NCBI GenBank assembly: GCA_009469675.1
Contig: SSSZ01000054.1
Coordinates: 22,177 to 86,176, forward strand
Direction of reading: 5' to 3'
DNA from: Azonexaceae bacterium
GTDB taxonomy: Bacteria; Pseudomonadota; Gammaproteobacteria; Burkholderiales; Rhodocyclaceae
DNA: 64,000 nt
Part shown: positions 54,668-63,860 of the stretch, piece after piece
Position numbering within the stretch: position 1 is the stretch's first letter
Layout of the letters: each line of letters begins with the position of its first letter
The notes under the pieces: generated by a model
Told to the model about the DNA's origin: nothing
Seen by the model: only the letters and a program-made list of their open reading frames with translations
The model's database searches: none
Translations under genes and position numbers: made by a program

Positions 54668-55792
54668 TCAACAAACCGCCACGGGCACCCAGCGCCCCTG
54701 CTCGGCGGACTTGCGCACCGCCGCCGCCACCCGTTCGACCTCCAGGGCTTCGCGGAAATCGGCGTAGGCCGGGGCGACGCCGCAGACCGCTTCGATCAGC
54801 CGCTTGACCTCGATCACCTTGAGGTCGTTGAATCCGATCTGGTGCCCGGACGCCGGACAAAAGGCGCCGTAGTCGGGATGCTCCGGGCCGGCGGTGATGG
54901 TCTTGAAGCCATCCCGCCCGCGGGGCTGGCCTGCCTGGTAGAGGCGTAATTCGTTGAAACGCTCCTGGGTGAAATCGAGGGCGCCGCGGGTGCCGTAGAG
55001 TTCGAAGGCGTGCTGCATCTGGCGCCCGGTGGCGATCCAGCTGGCGCTGAGGTTGCCGCTGGCGCCGCTGGCGAAGCGGGCGAGGCAGTGGCTCTGGTCG
55101 TCTACGCACACCGGCTTGCTGCCGCTGCCGTCAGCAAGCCGGCGCTCTTGATGGACGGTGATCGTCTCGCCGCAGACCCGGTCGATGGGTCCGGCCAGGT
55201 AGCGGGCCAGGGCGATGATGTGGCTGCCGATGTCGGCCAGGGCGCCGCCGGCCTGCTCGGGCTGGCAGCGCCAATTGTAGGGCGTGGCCGGGTCGGCCAT
55301 GAAGCCTTCGGCGTGGATGCCGCGAAACCCCGTGATCTCGCCCAATTCGCCGCTGTCGACGATTTCCTTGGCGAGCCCGATCATGGGGTTGCACAGATAG
55401 TTGAAACCCACCTGGGTAACCACCCCGGCCGCCTTGGCCGCGGCCACCATTTCCCGGGCATCGTCCACGGTGGTGGCGAGGGGTTTTTCGCAATACACCG
55501 CCTTGCCTGCCGCGATGGCGGCAAGGGCCATGGGTTTGTGCAGGAGGTTGGGGGTGGTGATGGCGACGATGGCGACCCGGGGATCGTTCACCACCGCCCG
55601 CCAGTCGGCGGTGCTGCGTTGGAAGCCGAAGCTGCGGGCGGCAGCGGCGGCGCGCCCGGTATCGGTGTCGGCGAGTATTTCCAGCTCGACCGCGGCCGGC
55701 AGATCGAAGACCCCGCCGACGGTACGAAAGGCCAGGGCGTGGGCCTTGCCCATGAAGCCGCTGCCGATCAAGCCGATTCCTAGTTTTTTCAT
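54668..55792 (-). CDS. Gfo/Idh/MocA oxidoreductase, inositol-dehydrogenase-like
   Basis: A 374-aa NAD(P)-dependent sugar/polyol dehydrogenase. Rossmann motif G-L-I-G-S-G-F-M-G-K near 9-16, catalytic C-E-K-P-L-A near 104 (Lys), a conserved D-I-G-S-H-I near 192 (Asp-His pair) and a C-terminal beta-sheet domain. By position beside iolD and iolE it probably performs the first inositol step (IolG) or acts on a related inositol such as scyllo-inositol; I leave the symbol open because the family's substrate cannot be read from sequence. Confidence 0.88.
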   Translation of the reverse strand: MKKLGIGLIGSGFMGKAHALAFRTVGGVFDLPAAVELEILADTDTGRAAAAARSFGFQRSTADWRAVVNDPRVAIVAITTPNLLHKPMALAAIAAGKAVYCEKPLATTVDDAREMVAAAKAAGVVTQVGFNYLCNPMIGLAKEIVDSGELGEITGFRGIHAEGFMADPATPYNWRCQPEQAGGALADIGSHIIALARYLAGPIDRVCGETITVHQERRLADGSGSKPVCVDDQSHCLARFASGASGNLSASWIATGRQMQHAFELYGTRGALDFTQERFNELRLYQAGQPRGRDGFKTITAGPEHPDYGAFCPASGHQIGFNDLKVIEVKRLIEAVCGVAPAYADFREALEVERVAAAVRKSAEQGRWVPVAVC

Positions 55793-55841
55793 TGTCCTGC
55801 CGTTCCTCGTATCGATTGGCCACCGGCGGGCGGCCTCGCCA

Positions 55842-57578
55842 TCAATGAATTTCGGGTTCCCCGACGGGGTCGCCGAAACCGGTTTCCATAAAATCAAAAT
55901 CGCAGCCTTGGTCGGCCTGGGTGATGTGTTGCGCGTGCAGCCAGCCGTAGCCGCGCCCGTAGCGCCGGGGCAGCGGCGACCAGGCAGCGCGCCGGCGCGT
56001 CAGTTCGGCCTCGTCGACATGCAGGTGGAGCCGGCGGGCCGGAACGTCGAGTTCGATCAGGTCGCCGTCGCGGACGAGGGCCAGGGGACCGCCGACCCGC
56101 GATTCCGGCGCGACGTGCAGGACGCAGGCACCGTAGGAGGTGCCCGACATGCGGGCATCGGAGATCCGCACCATGTCGCGCACCCCCTGGGCGAGGAGCT
56201 TCTTGGGGATAGGAAGCTGGCCCCATTCGGGCATGCCCGGCGCTCCGACCGGCCCGGCGTCCTGCAGCACGAGGACGGAATCGGCGGTGACCGGCAGAGC
56301 GGGATCGTCGATCCGCCGCTCCATGTCGTTGTAGTCCTTGAACACCACCGCCGGCCCGGTATGGACGAGCAGCTCCTTCGCCGCCGCCGGCGGCTTGATG
56401 ACGGCGCCCCGGGGGGCGAGGTTGCCGCGCAACACGGCCAGGCCGCCCGATTCCCACACCGGGTTGGTCAGGGGACGGATCACTTCGTCGAGATAGACCG
56501 CGGCGCCTTCGGTGTTCTCCCCCAGGGTCCGGCCGTTGACGCTGGGGCAATCGAGATGGAGAAAATCCCGCAGCCGGGCGTGCAGGCCGCGCAGGCCGCC
56601 GGCGTAGTAAAAGTCTTCCATGAGAAAGCGCCCGGCCGGCCTGATGTCGGCCAGAACCGGCACGCGGGCGGCGATGCGGTCGAAGGTTTCGAGGTCGAGG
56701 GCGATGCCGGCACGGCGCGCCATGGCGATGAGGTGAACGATCGAATTGGTCGACCCGGCGAGGGCCAGGTCGACGGTGATGGCATTTTCGAAAGCAGCCC
56801 GGGAAAGGATGTCGGAGGGCTTCAAATCTTCCCAGACGAGGTCGACGATACGCCGGCCGGTGGCCGAGGCGAGCCGGGCATGGCCGGAATCCGGAGCCGG
56901 GATGCTGGAGCCGCCGGGCAGGACGAAACCCAGGGTTTCCGCCAGGCTCATCATGGTGGCGGCGGTTCCCATGGTCATGCAGGTACCGGCGGAGCGGGCG
57001 ATGCCATCTTCCAACTCGGCCCAGGCCTCGTCGGAGAGCTGGCCGGCGCGTTTTTCCGCCCAGTATTTCCAGACGTCGGAACCCGACCCCAGAACCTTGC
57101 CTTGGTAATTGCCGCGCAGCATGGGGCCGGCGGGGAAATAGATGGCGGGCAGGTTCATCGAGGTGGCCGCCATGAGAAGCGCCGGCGTCGTCTTGTCGCA
57201 ACCGCCCATGAGCACCACGCCGTCGATGGGATGGGAGCGCAGCAATTCCTCCACTTCCATGGCCAGGAGGTTGCGGTAGAGCATGGTCGTCGGCTTGACG
57301 AAAGGTTCGCCCACGCTCATGGCCGGCAGTTCGACGGGAAACCCGCCGGCCTGCCAGACGCCGCGCTTGATTTCTTCGACCCGCTGGGGGAAGTGGGTGT
57401 GGCACGAATTCATGTCGGACCAGGTGTTGATGATGCCGATCACCGGCTTGCCTTGGTAATCCTCGGCGGCGAACCCCATCTGCTTGGTGCGCGAATGGTG
57501 GCCGAAGGCGCGCAGGGTAGGCACGCCGTACCAGCGGGCGCTGCGCAGTTGGTCGTAGGTCTTGCGGTCTTTTTTCAT
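55842..57578 (-). CDS. IlvD/Edd-family sugar-acid dehydratase
   Basis: A 578-aa Fe-S dehydratase. Three cluster Cys are seen in the usual places: N-S-C-H-T near 59, G-G-C-D-K-T near 127 and G-T-C-M-T-M-G near 200. Early R-S-A-R-W-Y-G and G-F-A-A-E-D-Y-Q-G-K-P-V-I-G-I motifs and length point to the arabonate/xylonate-type branch (L-arabonate dehydratase-like) rather than dihydroxyacid dehydratase for branched amino acids. It would dehydrate an aldonate made by the neighbouring dehydrogenase and lactonase. Its start is 14 bp after the aldolase gene. Confidence 0.88.
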   Translation of the reverse strand: MKKDRKTYDQLRSARWYGVPTLRAFGHHSRTKQMGFAAEDYQGKPVIGIINTWSDMNSCHTHFPQRVEEIKRGVWQAGGFPVELPAMSVGEPFVKPTTMLYRNLLAMEVEELLRSHPIDGVVLMGGCDKTTPALLMAATSMNLPAIYFPAGPMLRGNYQGKVLGSGSDVWKYWAEKRAGQLSDEAWAELEDGIARSAGTCMTMGTAATMMSLAETLGFVLPGGSSIPAPDSGHARLASATGRRIVDLVWEDLKPSDILSRAAFENAITVDLALAGSTNSIVHLIAMARRAGIALDLETFDRIAARVPVLADIRPAGRFLMEDFYYAGGLRGLHARLRDFLHLDCPSVNGRTLGENTEGAAVYLDEVIRPLTNPVWESGGLAVLRGNLAPRGAVIKPPAAAKELLVHTGPAVVFKDYNDMERRIDDPALPVTADSVLVLQDAGPVGAPGMPEWGQLPIPKKLLAQGVRDMVRISDARMSGTSYGACVLHVAPESRVGGPLALVRDGDLIELDVPARRLHLHVDEAELTRRRAAWSPLPRRYGRGYGWLHAQHITQADQGCDFDFMETGFGDPVGEPEIH

Positions 57579-57592
57579 GGGTTTCTCCCGAT

Positions 57593-58381
57593 TCAGTAGC
57601 CGGTGCCGGCCGCCGCCCCGCCCTGGGCCTTCATCCGGTCCACCGCCGCCCGGGCGCCGGCCGCCATGAACCGGGCGTCGGAACCGACGGTGACGAACTG
57701 GAATCCCTTGGCCACCATCCGGAGGGCGTAGTCGGCGCTGCCGTTGTGGATGCCGGCCACCACGCCATGGGCCCGGGCGCGGCTCAGGATGTGGTCGATG
57801 GCGGCAACCACGGGGGCTTCGTCCTGATCGAAGCGGGGGGTGCAACCCAGGGCCAGCGACAGGTCGGCGGGGCCGATGTAGACCGCATCCAGCCCCGGCG
57901 TGGCGAGGATGTCGTCGAGATTGTCCAGGGCTTCGCGGGTTTCGATCATGGCAAAACGGACGATCTCGGCGTCGGCCTGGCTGCCGTAGTCGGCGCCGGC
58001 GTAGAGGAGCGCCCGGATCGGCCCATAGCTGCGGCCGCCCCGCGGGGGGTAGGAGGTGGCCGCAACCAGCCGCTCGGCGTCGGCCCGGGTATTGACCAGC
58101 GGGCAGATGACGCCGTAGGCGCCGGCGTCGAGCACCTTCATCAGCATGCCCGGATCGAGCCAGGGCACCCGCACCAGGGGTACGGTGGCGGTGGTCGAAA
58201 TGGCGGCCAGCATGTTGACGGCGTCGGCGTAGTCGATCACGCCGTGCTGCAGATCGAGGGTCAGGCTGTCCCAGCCCTGGTGGGCCATGGTTTCGGCCGA
58301 GAAGGCGCTGGCGATGGCCAGCCAGCCGTTGACCACGGCGCCGCCGGAGCGCCAGATTTCGCGAAGACGGTTGGTGCGCAT
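57593..58381 (-). CDS. HpcH/HpaI-family 2-keto-acid aldolase
   Basis: A 262-aa class II aldolase of the HpcH/HpaI (YfaU-like) family. Metal and active-site segments: L-D-L-Q-H-G near 43, G-G-R-S-Y-G-P near 114, M-I-E-T-R-E-A near 145 (Glu ligand) and I-G-P-A-D-L-S-L-A near 170 (Asp ligand). It would split a 2-keto-3-deoxy sugar acid into pyruvate and an aldehyde, the step after the IlvD/Edd dehydratase. AAGGAGGTGACG is a near-perfect ribosome site directly before the ATG. It is part of the same operon. Confidence 0.88.
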   Translation of the reverse strand: MRTNRLREIWRSGGAVVNGWLAIASAFSAETMAHQGWDSLTLDLQHGVIDYADAVNMLAAISTTATVPLVRVPWLDPGMLMKVLDAGAYGVICPLVNTRADAERLVAATSYPPRGGRSYGPIRALLYAGADYGSQADAEIVRFAMIETREALDNLDDILATPGLDAVYIGPADLSLALGCTPRFDQDEAPVVAAIDHILSRARAHGVVAGIHNGSADYALRMVAKGFQFVTVGSDARFMAAGARAAVDRMKAQGGAAAGTGY

Positions 58382-58392
58382 CGTCACCTCCT

Positions 58393-59403
58393 TCACATCA
58401 CCGGCCGGCCGGGCAGGATTTGCCGGCCGTGGATGGCGTCCCACTGCTCCTGGGCGCGGTGCAGGATGCGCATGGTGGGCAGGACCGACCAGCCCGGTAC
58501 CAGCGGTTCGCGGCCCTCCGCCAGGGCGGCGACGAAATCGCGGGCGCAGAGCCAGGCGTTTTCCCGCTCGCTCGCCACGCCCACGGTACCGCTGCCGGTA
58601 GTGAGCAGGCCGGAGTTTTCGTCCAGCCGGTAGGAATCGCGGTCGCTGACCACCAAGGTGTCGTAGATGCGTTCCCGGCCATAGTAGGAACCGGTGGCGA
58701 CAATGATCTGGTCGTCGTGGGTTTCGACGGTGAGGGCGATTTCCATCGGGATGCCGGTGCGCGGATCGGGACCGGGCATGGCGCAATGGACGGTACGGAC
58801 GCGGGCATCGGCATCTTTCATGGCGCCGCCGCAGGCCATCCAGAGGCCGAGATCGACGAGATGGGCGGTGTGGTGCCAGAGGATGTTGTCGGTCCAGCTC
58901 CGCCGATAACCCGTGGCGCCGACGTTCTCTAGGCGATGGATGAAAAAGCGGCCGTGGGTCTTGCGCACCCGCTCCTCGCCGACCCGGATACGTTCGAGTA
59001 CCGCCCGCCGTTCGGGGCGAAAGCGCATGGGATGGACCACCCCCAGGACGACCCGCCGCTCGGCCGCCAGGGCGACGAGGCGCTCCGACTCGGCGAGATT
59101 CATGGCGAGGGGAATCTCGACCAGGGTGTGCTTGCCGGCGGCGACCGCCTGCCGGGCCATCTCGGCGTGGGTCTCGCTGGGGCCGGCGACGATGACGATA
59201 TCGACGGCCGGGTCGGCCAGGGCGGCAGCGAAATCCACCGTCCAGTTCAGGTAGCCGTAGCGGCCGGCAAACTCGGCGGTCGGCGCGGGCCGGCGCCCGA
59301 CCACGGTGTGGAGGCGGCAGGGCTGGTCCTGCAGGGCCTCGGAATGCCAGACCCCCATCATGCCGTGGCCGATCATGCAGATATTGGCAACTTTCTCGTT
59401 CAT
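58393..59403 (-). CDS. Gfo/Idh/MocA-family oxidoreductase
   Basis: A 336-aa dehydrogenase distinct from the IolG-like one. It begins I-C-M-I-G-H-G-M-M-G-V-W (Rossmann loop) and has the catalytic V-E-I-P-L-A in place of the more usual E-K-P, so the Lys is replaced by Ile-Pro; W-H-H-T-A-H-L-V-D near 200 supplies the His region. The ATG at 59403 is preceded by AGGGAAAAA. It lies between the SMP-30 and aldolase genes and may oxidise a sugar to its lactone. The altered E-K-P motif makes the activity less certain. Confidence 0.83.
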   Translation of the reverse strand: MNEKVANICMIGHGMMGVWHSEALQDQPCRLHTVVGRRPAPTAEFAGRYGYLNWTVDFAAALADPAVDIVIVAGPSETHAEMARQAVAAGKHTLVEIPLAMNLAESERLVALAAERRVVLGVVHPMRFRPERRAVLERIRVGEERVRKTHGRFFIHRLENVGATGYRRSWTDNILWHHTAHLVDLGLWMACGGAMKDADARVRTVHCAMPGPDPRTGIPMEIALTVETHDDQIIVATGSYYGRERIYDTLVVSDRDSYRLDENSGLLTTGSGTVGVASERENAWLCARDFVAALAEGREPLVPGWSVLPTMRILHRAQEQWDAIHGRQILPGRPVM

Positions 59404-59438
59404 GTTTTTCCCTGAATCATGTTCTGTCGGACTTCGGC

Positions 59439-60311
59439 TCAACCCCGGAAGCGCGCTACCGGCACGCCGGGAACGTCGACGTCGAGGGCAAAAATGCCCC
59501 CCGACAGGGGGTGAGCCGCCAGCGCTTCGGGAGCCAGGCCGTGGCGCAGACTGGTGACGTAGAGCGTCTTCATGTCCGGGCCGCCGAAGCAGGGGCAGGT
59601 GGGGTGCGGCACCGGCAGTTCGATGCGGCGCTCCAGGCTGCCGTCGGGAGCCCAGCGGTTGAGCACCCCGGCCGAAATGCCGGCGCTCCAGTAGTAACCC
59701 TCCTGGTCGAAGGCGCCGCCGTCGGGCCGGCCCACCGCTTCGTCGGGGCGGGCCACCACCCGGCGGTTGGCAAGGGCGCCGCTATGCGGGTCGTAATCCC
59801 AGGCGTAGATGAGCTGGCCCTTGGAGTCGGAATGGAAGAGGAGGCGGCCGTCGCCGCTCCAGGCCAGGCCGTTGGAGACGATCAGGCCGTTGGCGACGCG
59901 GTGGCAACTGCCGTCGGGGTCCAGACGGTAAAGGCAACCGATCGGCCGGGACAGGCTTTCGTCCATGGTGCCGGCGAAGAAACGGCCGTCGGGGGAAACC
60001 TTGCCGTCGTTGAAGCGCACCTCGGGGTTGGTGGCTTCGGGCTGGGCCAGCGGCAGCAGGCGGCCGGTGATGAAATTGAGCAGGTGAAATCCGCTCTTCA
60101 GCGCCACCACCGCCCCCGACGAGACGCGCAGGGCGAAGGAGCCGATCGGCTCGGGCATGGGCCAGCTGCGGGTTTCGCCGCTGGCCGGATGCAAGCGGTG
60201 CAGCGCCGGAGCCAGGATGTCGACCCAGTAGAGCGCCTCTTCCGCCGCCGACCACACCGGGCATTCCCCCAGTTCGGCGCGGGCATCGAGGACACAGCGC
60301 ACGGCAGTCAT
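59439..60311 (-). CDS. SMP-30/gluconolactonase-family lactonase
   Basis: A 290-aa six-bladed propeller hydrolase. The E-C-P-V-W motif near 16 (Glu metal ligand), R-F-N-D-G-K near 100, N-G-L-A-W-S near 148 and R-P-D-G-G-A-F-D near 196 (Asp) fit a metal-dependent sugar lactonase. It would open the lactone made by the neighbouring dehydrogenase to the free aldonate, feeding the IlvD/Edd dehydratase. No signal peptide is seen. The start overlaps the binding-protein stop by four bases. Confidence 0.88.
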   Translation of the reverse strand: MTAVRCVLDARAELGECPVWSAAEEALYWVDILAPALHRLHPASGETRSWPMPEPIGSFALRVSSGAVVALKSGFHLLNFITGRLLPLAQPEATNPEVRFNDGKVSPDGRFFAGTMDESLSRPIGCLYRLDPDGSCHRVANGLIVSNGLAWSGDGRLLFHSDSKGQLIYAWDYDPHSGALANRRVVARPDEAVGRPDGGAFDQEGYYWSAGISAGVLNRWAPDGSLERRIELPVPHPTCPCFGGPDMKTLYVTSLRHGLAPEALAAHPLSGGIFALDVDVPGVPVARFRG

Positions 60312-61261
60312 CGCGCCGGCTCCCTGGCCGGGTTCCCGGAAAGGGTCTGCGGCGTGACCAGAGCCGGCACAATGGTGCGGGATTCGAGGACCGCCCCCCG
60401 GCGCAGGTGGTCGACGAGGAGGCGCAGGGCGGTACGCACCTGGTCGGCGCCCCGCTGGTCGACGGTGGCCGCCAGACTGCCGTCCTTTACCCGGTCGATG
60501 GCGAAGGGCAAGGCGTCGAAGCCGATGACCCGCACGCCTTTGCCTTCTCGGCCGGTGATGCGCAGGGCTTCAAGGGCGCCGACGGCCATGTCGTCATTGT
60601 CGGCGACGATGACGTCGGGAGGCGTCTTGAGAAAATTGAGGCGGCTTTCGGCAACCATCTGCGCCTCGCTACGCGACCAGTCGGCGCTGGCCTCGGCCAC
60701 CACGACGTAGCGCGGGCCGGCCTTGGCGAACCCCTCGCGCACGCCCCGGGCACGCTCGATGGCGGTGCTGCTGCCGGGCTGGCCGGTGAGGTGGACGATT
60801 CGGGCGCCGCCGGGATAGGCGTCAACCACCCAGCGGGCAAGCAGGCGGCCGCCGGCCACGTTGTCGATGCCGACGTGGGGAACCGGCGCCACCGTGTCGT
60901 ATACCCGGCGATCGACGGTGACCACCGGGATGCTCCGGCGCCGCAGGAAATCCACCAGGGGCGCCAGGGCATAGACGTTGTTGGGGGCGACGACGACGCC
61001 GTCTACCCGGCGGCGCAGGGCGGCATCCTCGATAGCGCTGGCCTGGATGGCCGAATCGCCCTTGCCGTCGCTTATCAGTAGTTCGACGCCGAGTTTGGCG
61101 GCTTCGTCGCGGGCCGCATCGCGCATCAGGGCCATGAAGGGTTCGGAACCCTTGGACAGGCTGAGGAGGACGGTCCTGTCGCCGGCCGCGGCGGCCGCCA
61201 GGGCGAACCCGGCGGCGGCCAGGAGGACGAGACCGCGGGTCAGGCAGGATCGGGCTTTCAT
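60308..61261 (-). CDS. ABC sugar transporter, periplasmic binding protein
   Basis: A 317-aa ribose-type (family 1) binding protein with signal peptide (cleavage after A-A-A-A-A-G near 26). Features include D-G-V-V-V-A-P-N-N near 90, V-P-V-V-T-V-D-R-R near 112, V-H-L-T-G-Q-P-G-S-S-T-A near 155 and I-V-A-D-N-D-D-M-A near 217, the usual hinge and ligand segments. GGAGCGCGACG precedes the ATG. It captures a sugar or inositol and hands it to the permease and ATPase encoded upstream. Substrate not evident. Confidence 0.9.
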   Translation of the reverse strand: MKARSCLTRGLVLLAAAGFALAAAAAGDRTVLLSLSKGSEPFMALMRDAARDEAAKLGVELLISDGKGDSAIQASAIEDAALRRRVDGVVVAPNNVYALAPLVDFLRRRSIPVVTVDRRVYDTVAPVPHVGIDNVAGGRLLARWVVDAYPGGARIVHLTGQPGSSTAIERARGVREGFAKAGPRYVVVAEASADWSRSEAQMVAESRLNFLKTPPDVIVADNDDMAVGALEALRITGREGKGVRVIGFDALPFAIDRVKDGSLAATVDQRGADQVRTALRLLVDHLRRGAVLESRTIVPALVTPQTLSGNPAREPAR

Positions 61262-61281
61262 CGTCGCGCTCCTGGTGTCAG

Positions 61282-62277
61282 TCACTTGCGGCCGCGCCGG
61301 CTCTTGGCGTAGGTATCGAAGGCCACCGCCATGATGATGATGACGCCGATGATGACCTGCTGGTAATAGGCCGAGACGTTAATCATCACCAAGCCGTTGA
61401 TGAGCACGCCGATGAGCAGCGCCCCGACAATGGTGCCGCCAACCCCGCCCAGACCGCCGAAGAGGCTGGTGCCGCCGATCACCACCGAGGCGATGACGCG
61501 CAATTCGTAGCTCACGCCCGCCACCGCTTCGGCCGACCCCAGACGGGCCGAGAGGAGGAAGCCCGAGAGGCCCGAGAGAAAGCCGATCATGACGTAGACG
61601 CTGACCAGGATGGCTTTGACGTTGAGGCCGGAAAGCCGCGCCGCCTCGGGATTGCCGCCGACCGCGAAGACCTGGCGGCCGTAGCGGGTGTAGCGCTGGA
61701 CGATGTAGCCGGCGACGGCGACGACCAGGAAGGCCACCACCGGCACCGGCACCCCCGCGATGTCGCCGCGGCCCCACCAGCGATAGGCTTCGTCGAAGCC
61801 CGAAATCGGCCCGCCGTCGTTGAGGATGAGGGTGGCGCCCCGCCAGATGGTCATCCCACCCAAGGTGACGATGAAGGGGGGAACGTTGAGCATGGTCACC
61901 GTCTTGCCATGCACGTAGCCGGCCAGGGTGCCGATGAGCAACGAGATGGCGAGGGCGGCAAACCAACCGTCGCCGCCGAAGTAGTTGACCACCACGTAGG
62001 CCCCGGCAAGGGAGGCAAAGGCGAGCAACGAGCCGACCGCAAGGTCGACGCCGCCGGTCAGGATGACGTAGGTCATGCCGACGGCGATGATGCCGTAAAT
62101 GGAAACCTCGGTCAGGATGTTGGTGATGTTGCGGCCCGACAAAAAGCGTTCGTTCTGCACGCTGAAAAACACCACCAGGGCGAGCAGGAACATCACCGTT
62201 CCGTACTTTTCCAGGAAGCCGACGATATCGAAGCTGCGCTGGGCAGCAGGGGCAGGGGTAGCGACGGTAGTTGCCAT
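61282..62277 (-). CDS. ABC sugar transporter, permease
   Basis: A 331-aa RbsC/XylH-type permease with about eight to ten hydrophobic helices. Conserved landmarks: N-I-T-N-I-L-T-E near 51, G-G-V-D-L-A-V-G-S near 75 and the EAA-like segment G-G-N-P-E-A-A-R-L-S-G near 206-216. It ends with a basic tail. The ATG follows GAGGAGACAACA. It forms the membrane channel of the importer whose ATPase gene is disrupted at its 5' end. Confidence 0.92.
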   Translation of the reverse strand: MATTVATPAPAAQRSFDIVGFLEKYGTVMFLLALVVFFSVQNERFLSGRNITNILTEVSIYGIIAVGMTYVILTGGVDLAVGSLLAFASLAGAYVVVNYFGGDGWFAALAISLLIGTLAGYVHGKTVTMLNVPPFIVTLGGMTIWRGATLILNDGGPISGFDEAYRWWGRGDIAGVPVPVVAFLVVAVAGYIVQRYTRYGRQVFAVGGNPEAARLSGLNVKAILVSVYVMIGFLSGLSGFLLSARLGSAEAVAGVSYELRVIASVVIGGTSLFGGLGGVGGTIVGALLIGVLINGLVMINVSAYYQQVIIGVIIIMAVAFDTYAKSRRGRK

Positions 62278-62363
62278 TGTTGTCTCCTCGATCTTGTTCT
62301 GTTGCTCGGTGTGCCCGGGGGCGTCCGGCGGGCGGCCGGTTTCCGGCCGGCTTGACCCGGCGT

Positions 62364-63809
62364 TCATGCGAACCCCATGGCCATCAGGCTCATCAACTGC
62401 TCTTCGTCGGTTTCGCGGGCATTGACCACGCCGGTGATGCGGCCTTCGCGGAACACCGCGATGCGATCGCTGACGGCCATGACCTCGGGCAGTTCGGAAG
62501 AAATGACGATGACCGCGACCCCTTCGGCGGCCAAATCGAAGAGCACCTGATGCACTTCCGACTTGGCGCCGACGTCGATGCCCCGGGTCGGCTCGTCGAC
62601 GATCAGCACCTTGGGCCGCAGGGCCATGCAGCGGGCCAAGAGCACCTTTTGTTGATTGCCGCCGGAGAGGGTGGAAATCGCCACCTTGTCGTTGGGCATC
62701 TTGATCCGCAGCTTGGCGCGGAAGGATTCGACCATCGCCGTCTCGGCTTTTTCATCGACGAAAAAGCGCCACTTGCTCAAGCGGGAAAGGCTGGGCAGGG
62801 TCATGTTCTGGCGGATCGACTGGGTGAGGAAGCAGCCCTGCTGTTTCCGATCCTCGGGAACCAGGGCAATACCTGCCTTGAGGCCTTCCTTGGGCGAGCG
62901 CAGGGGGCCGATCCGGCCGCCGTGCATCCAGAGAACGCCTTCGTCGCAACGGTCGGCGCCGAACAGAATGCGGGCCAATTCAGTGCGCCCGGCGCCCACC
63001 AGGCCCGCAAAACCGAGGATCTCGCCGGCGTGGACCTCGACCGACAGGCCGCACAGTACCGTGGCGTGGGGGTCGGTCGGGCTGCCGGCGCGGGAAACGC
63101 CTTCCGCCTTGAGCACCAGTTCGCCCCTGTGGTCGGTGGCGGTGTCCCGCTTGAGGACTTCGACATCGCGCCCGACCATGAGGCGGACCATGCCCCGCAG
63201 GTCGATCTCACCGACCTCGCCGCGGGCCACGAACTTGCCGTCGCGGAACACGGTGTAGCGATCGCACACCTCCTTGACCTCGCGCAGGCGATGGGTGACG
63301 TAGATGACGCTGATGCCCTTGGTGCGCAGATCCTTGACGATGCTATGGAGTTTTTCCACCTCGCGGCCCGAGAGGGCGGCGGTCGGTTCGTCCATGATGA
63401 TGAGCTTGGCGTTGAGGGTCAGGGCCTTGGCGATCTCGACCATCTGCTGCTGGGCCACGGAGAGGCTGCGCACTTCGGTCAGGGGGTCGAGGTCGAGGCC
63501 GAGATCGTCGATGATCCGTTTGGCATCGCCATACATGCGCTTCCAGTGGATGAGGCCGGCGACCAGCGGCTCCCGGCCGAGGTACATGTTTTCCGCCACC
63601 GACATGTGGGGCAGCAGATTGAACTCCTGGTAAATCGTGACGATGCCCGCCAGCTGCCGCTGGATCGGGGTATCCCGATAACCCAAAGTCGTGCCGTCGT
63701 AGCGCAGCTCGCCTTCATCCGGGGGTTGCGCCCCGGAAAGAATCTTGAGGACGGTGGATTTCCCCGCCCCGTTCTCCCCCAACAGGGCATGAACCTCGCC
63801 CCGCGCCAC
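62364..63809 (-). CDS. ABC sugar transporter ATPase, 5' end cut off by an IS element
   Basis: A dual-ATPase protein of the RbsA/XylG/MglA family. From the first usable start (GTG at 63809, 481 codons) it carries Walker A G-E-N-G-A-G-K-S near 12, signature L-S-V-A-Q-Q-Q near 119, Walker B I-I-M-D-E-P-T near 142, and a second ATPase half with L-S-G-G-N-Q-Q-K near 385. Family members have about 25-30 residues before this point; here the frame continues upstream for 17 codons (S-K-R-F-P-G-V-K-A-L-D-G-V) to 63860, where an inserted element begins, and then meets a stop. The original first codons are outside the window or lost. The gene may be non-functional, or use the GTG. Confidence 0.85.
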   Translation of the reverse strand: MARGEVHALLGENGAGKSTVLKILSGAQPPDEGELRYDGTTLGYRDTPIQRQLAGIVTIYQEFNLLPHMSVAENMYLGREPLVAGLIHWKRMYGDAKRIIDDLGLDLDPLTEVRSLSVAQQQMVEIAKALTLNAKLIIMDEPTAALSGREVEKLHSIVKDLRTKGISVIYVTHRLREVKEVCDRYTVFRDGKFVARGEVGEIDLRGMVRLMVGRDVEVLKRDTATDHRGELVLKAEGVSRAGSPTDPHATVLCGLSVEVHAGEILGFAGLVGAGRTELARILFGADRCDEGVLWMHGGRIGPLRSPKEGLKAGIALVPEDRKQQGCFLTQSIRQNMTLPSLSRLSKWRFFVDEKAETAMVESFRAKLRIKMPNDKVAISTLSGGNQQKVLLARCMALRPKVLIVDEPTRGIDVGAKSEVHQVLFDLAAEGVAVIVISSELPEVMAVSDRIAVFREGRITGVVNARETDEEQLMSLMAMGFA

Positions 63810-63860
63810 CTGGAGCTCGACGCCATCGAGCGCCTTGACCCCGGGAAAGCGCTTGCTAAC

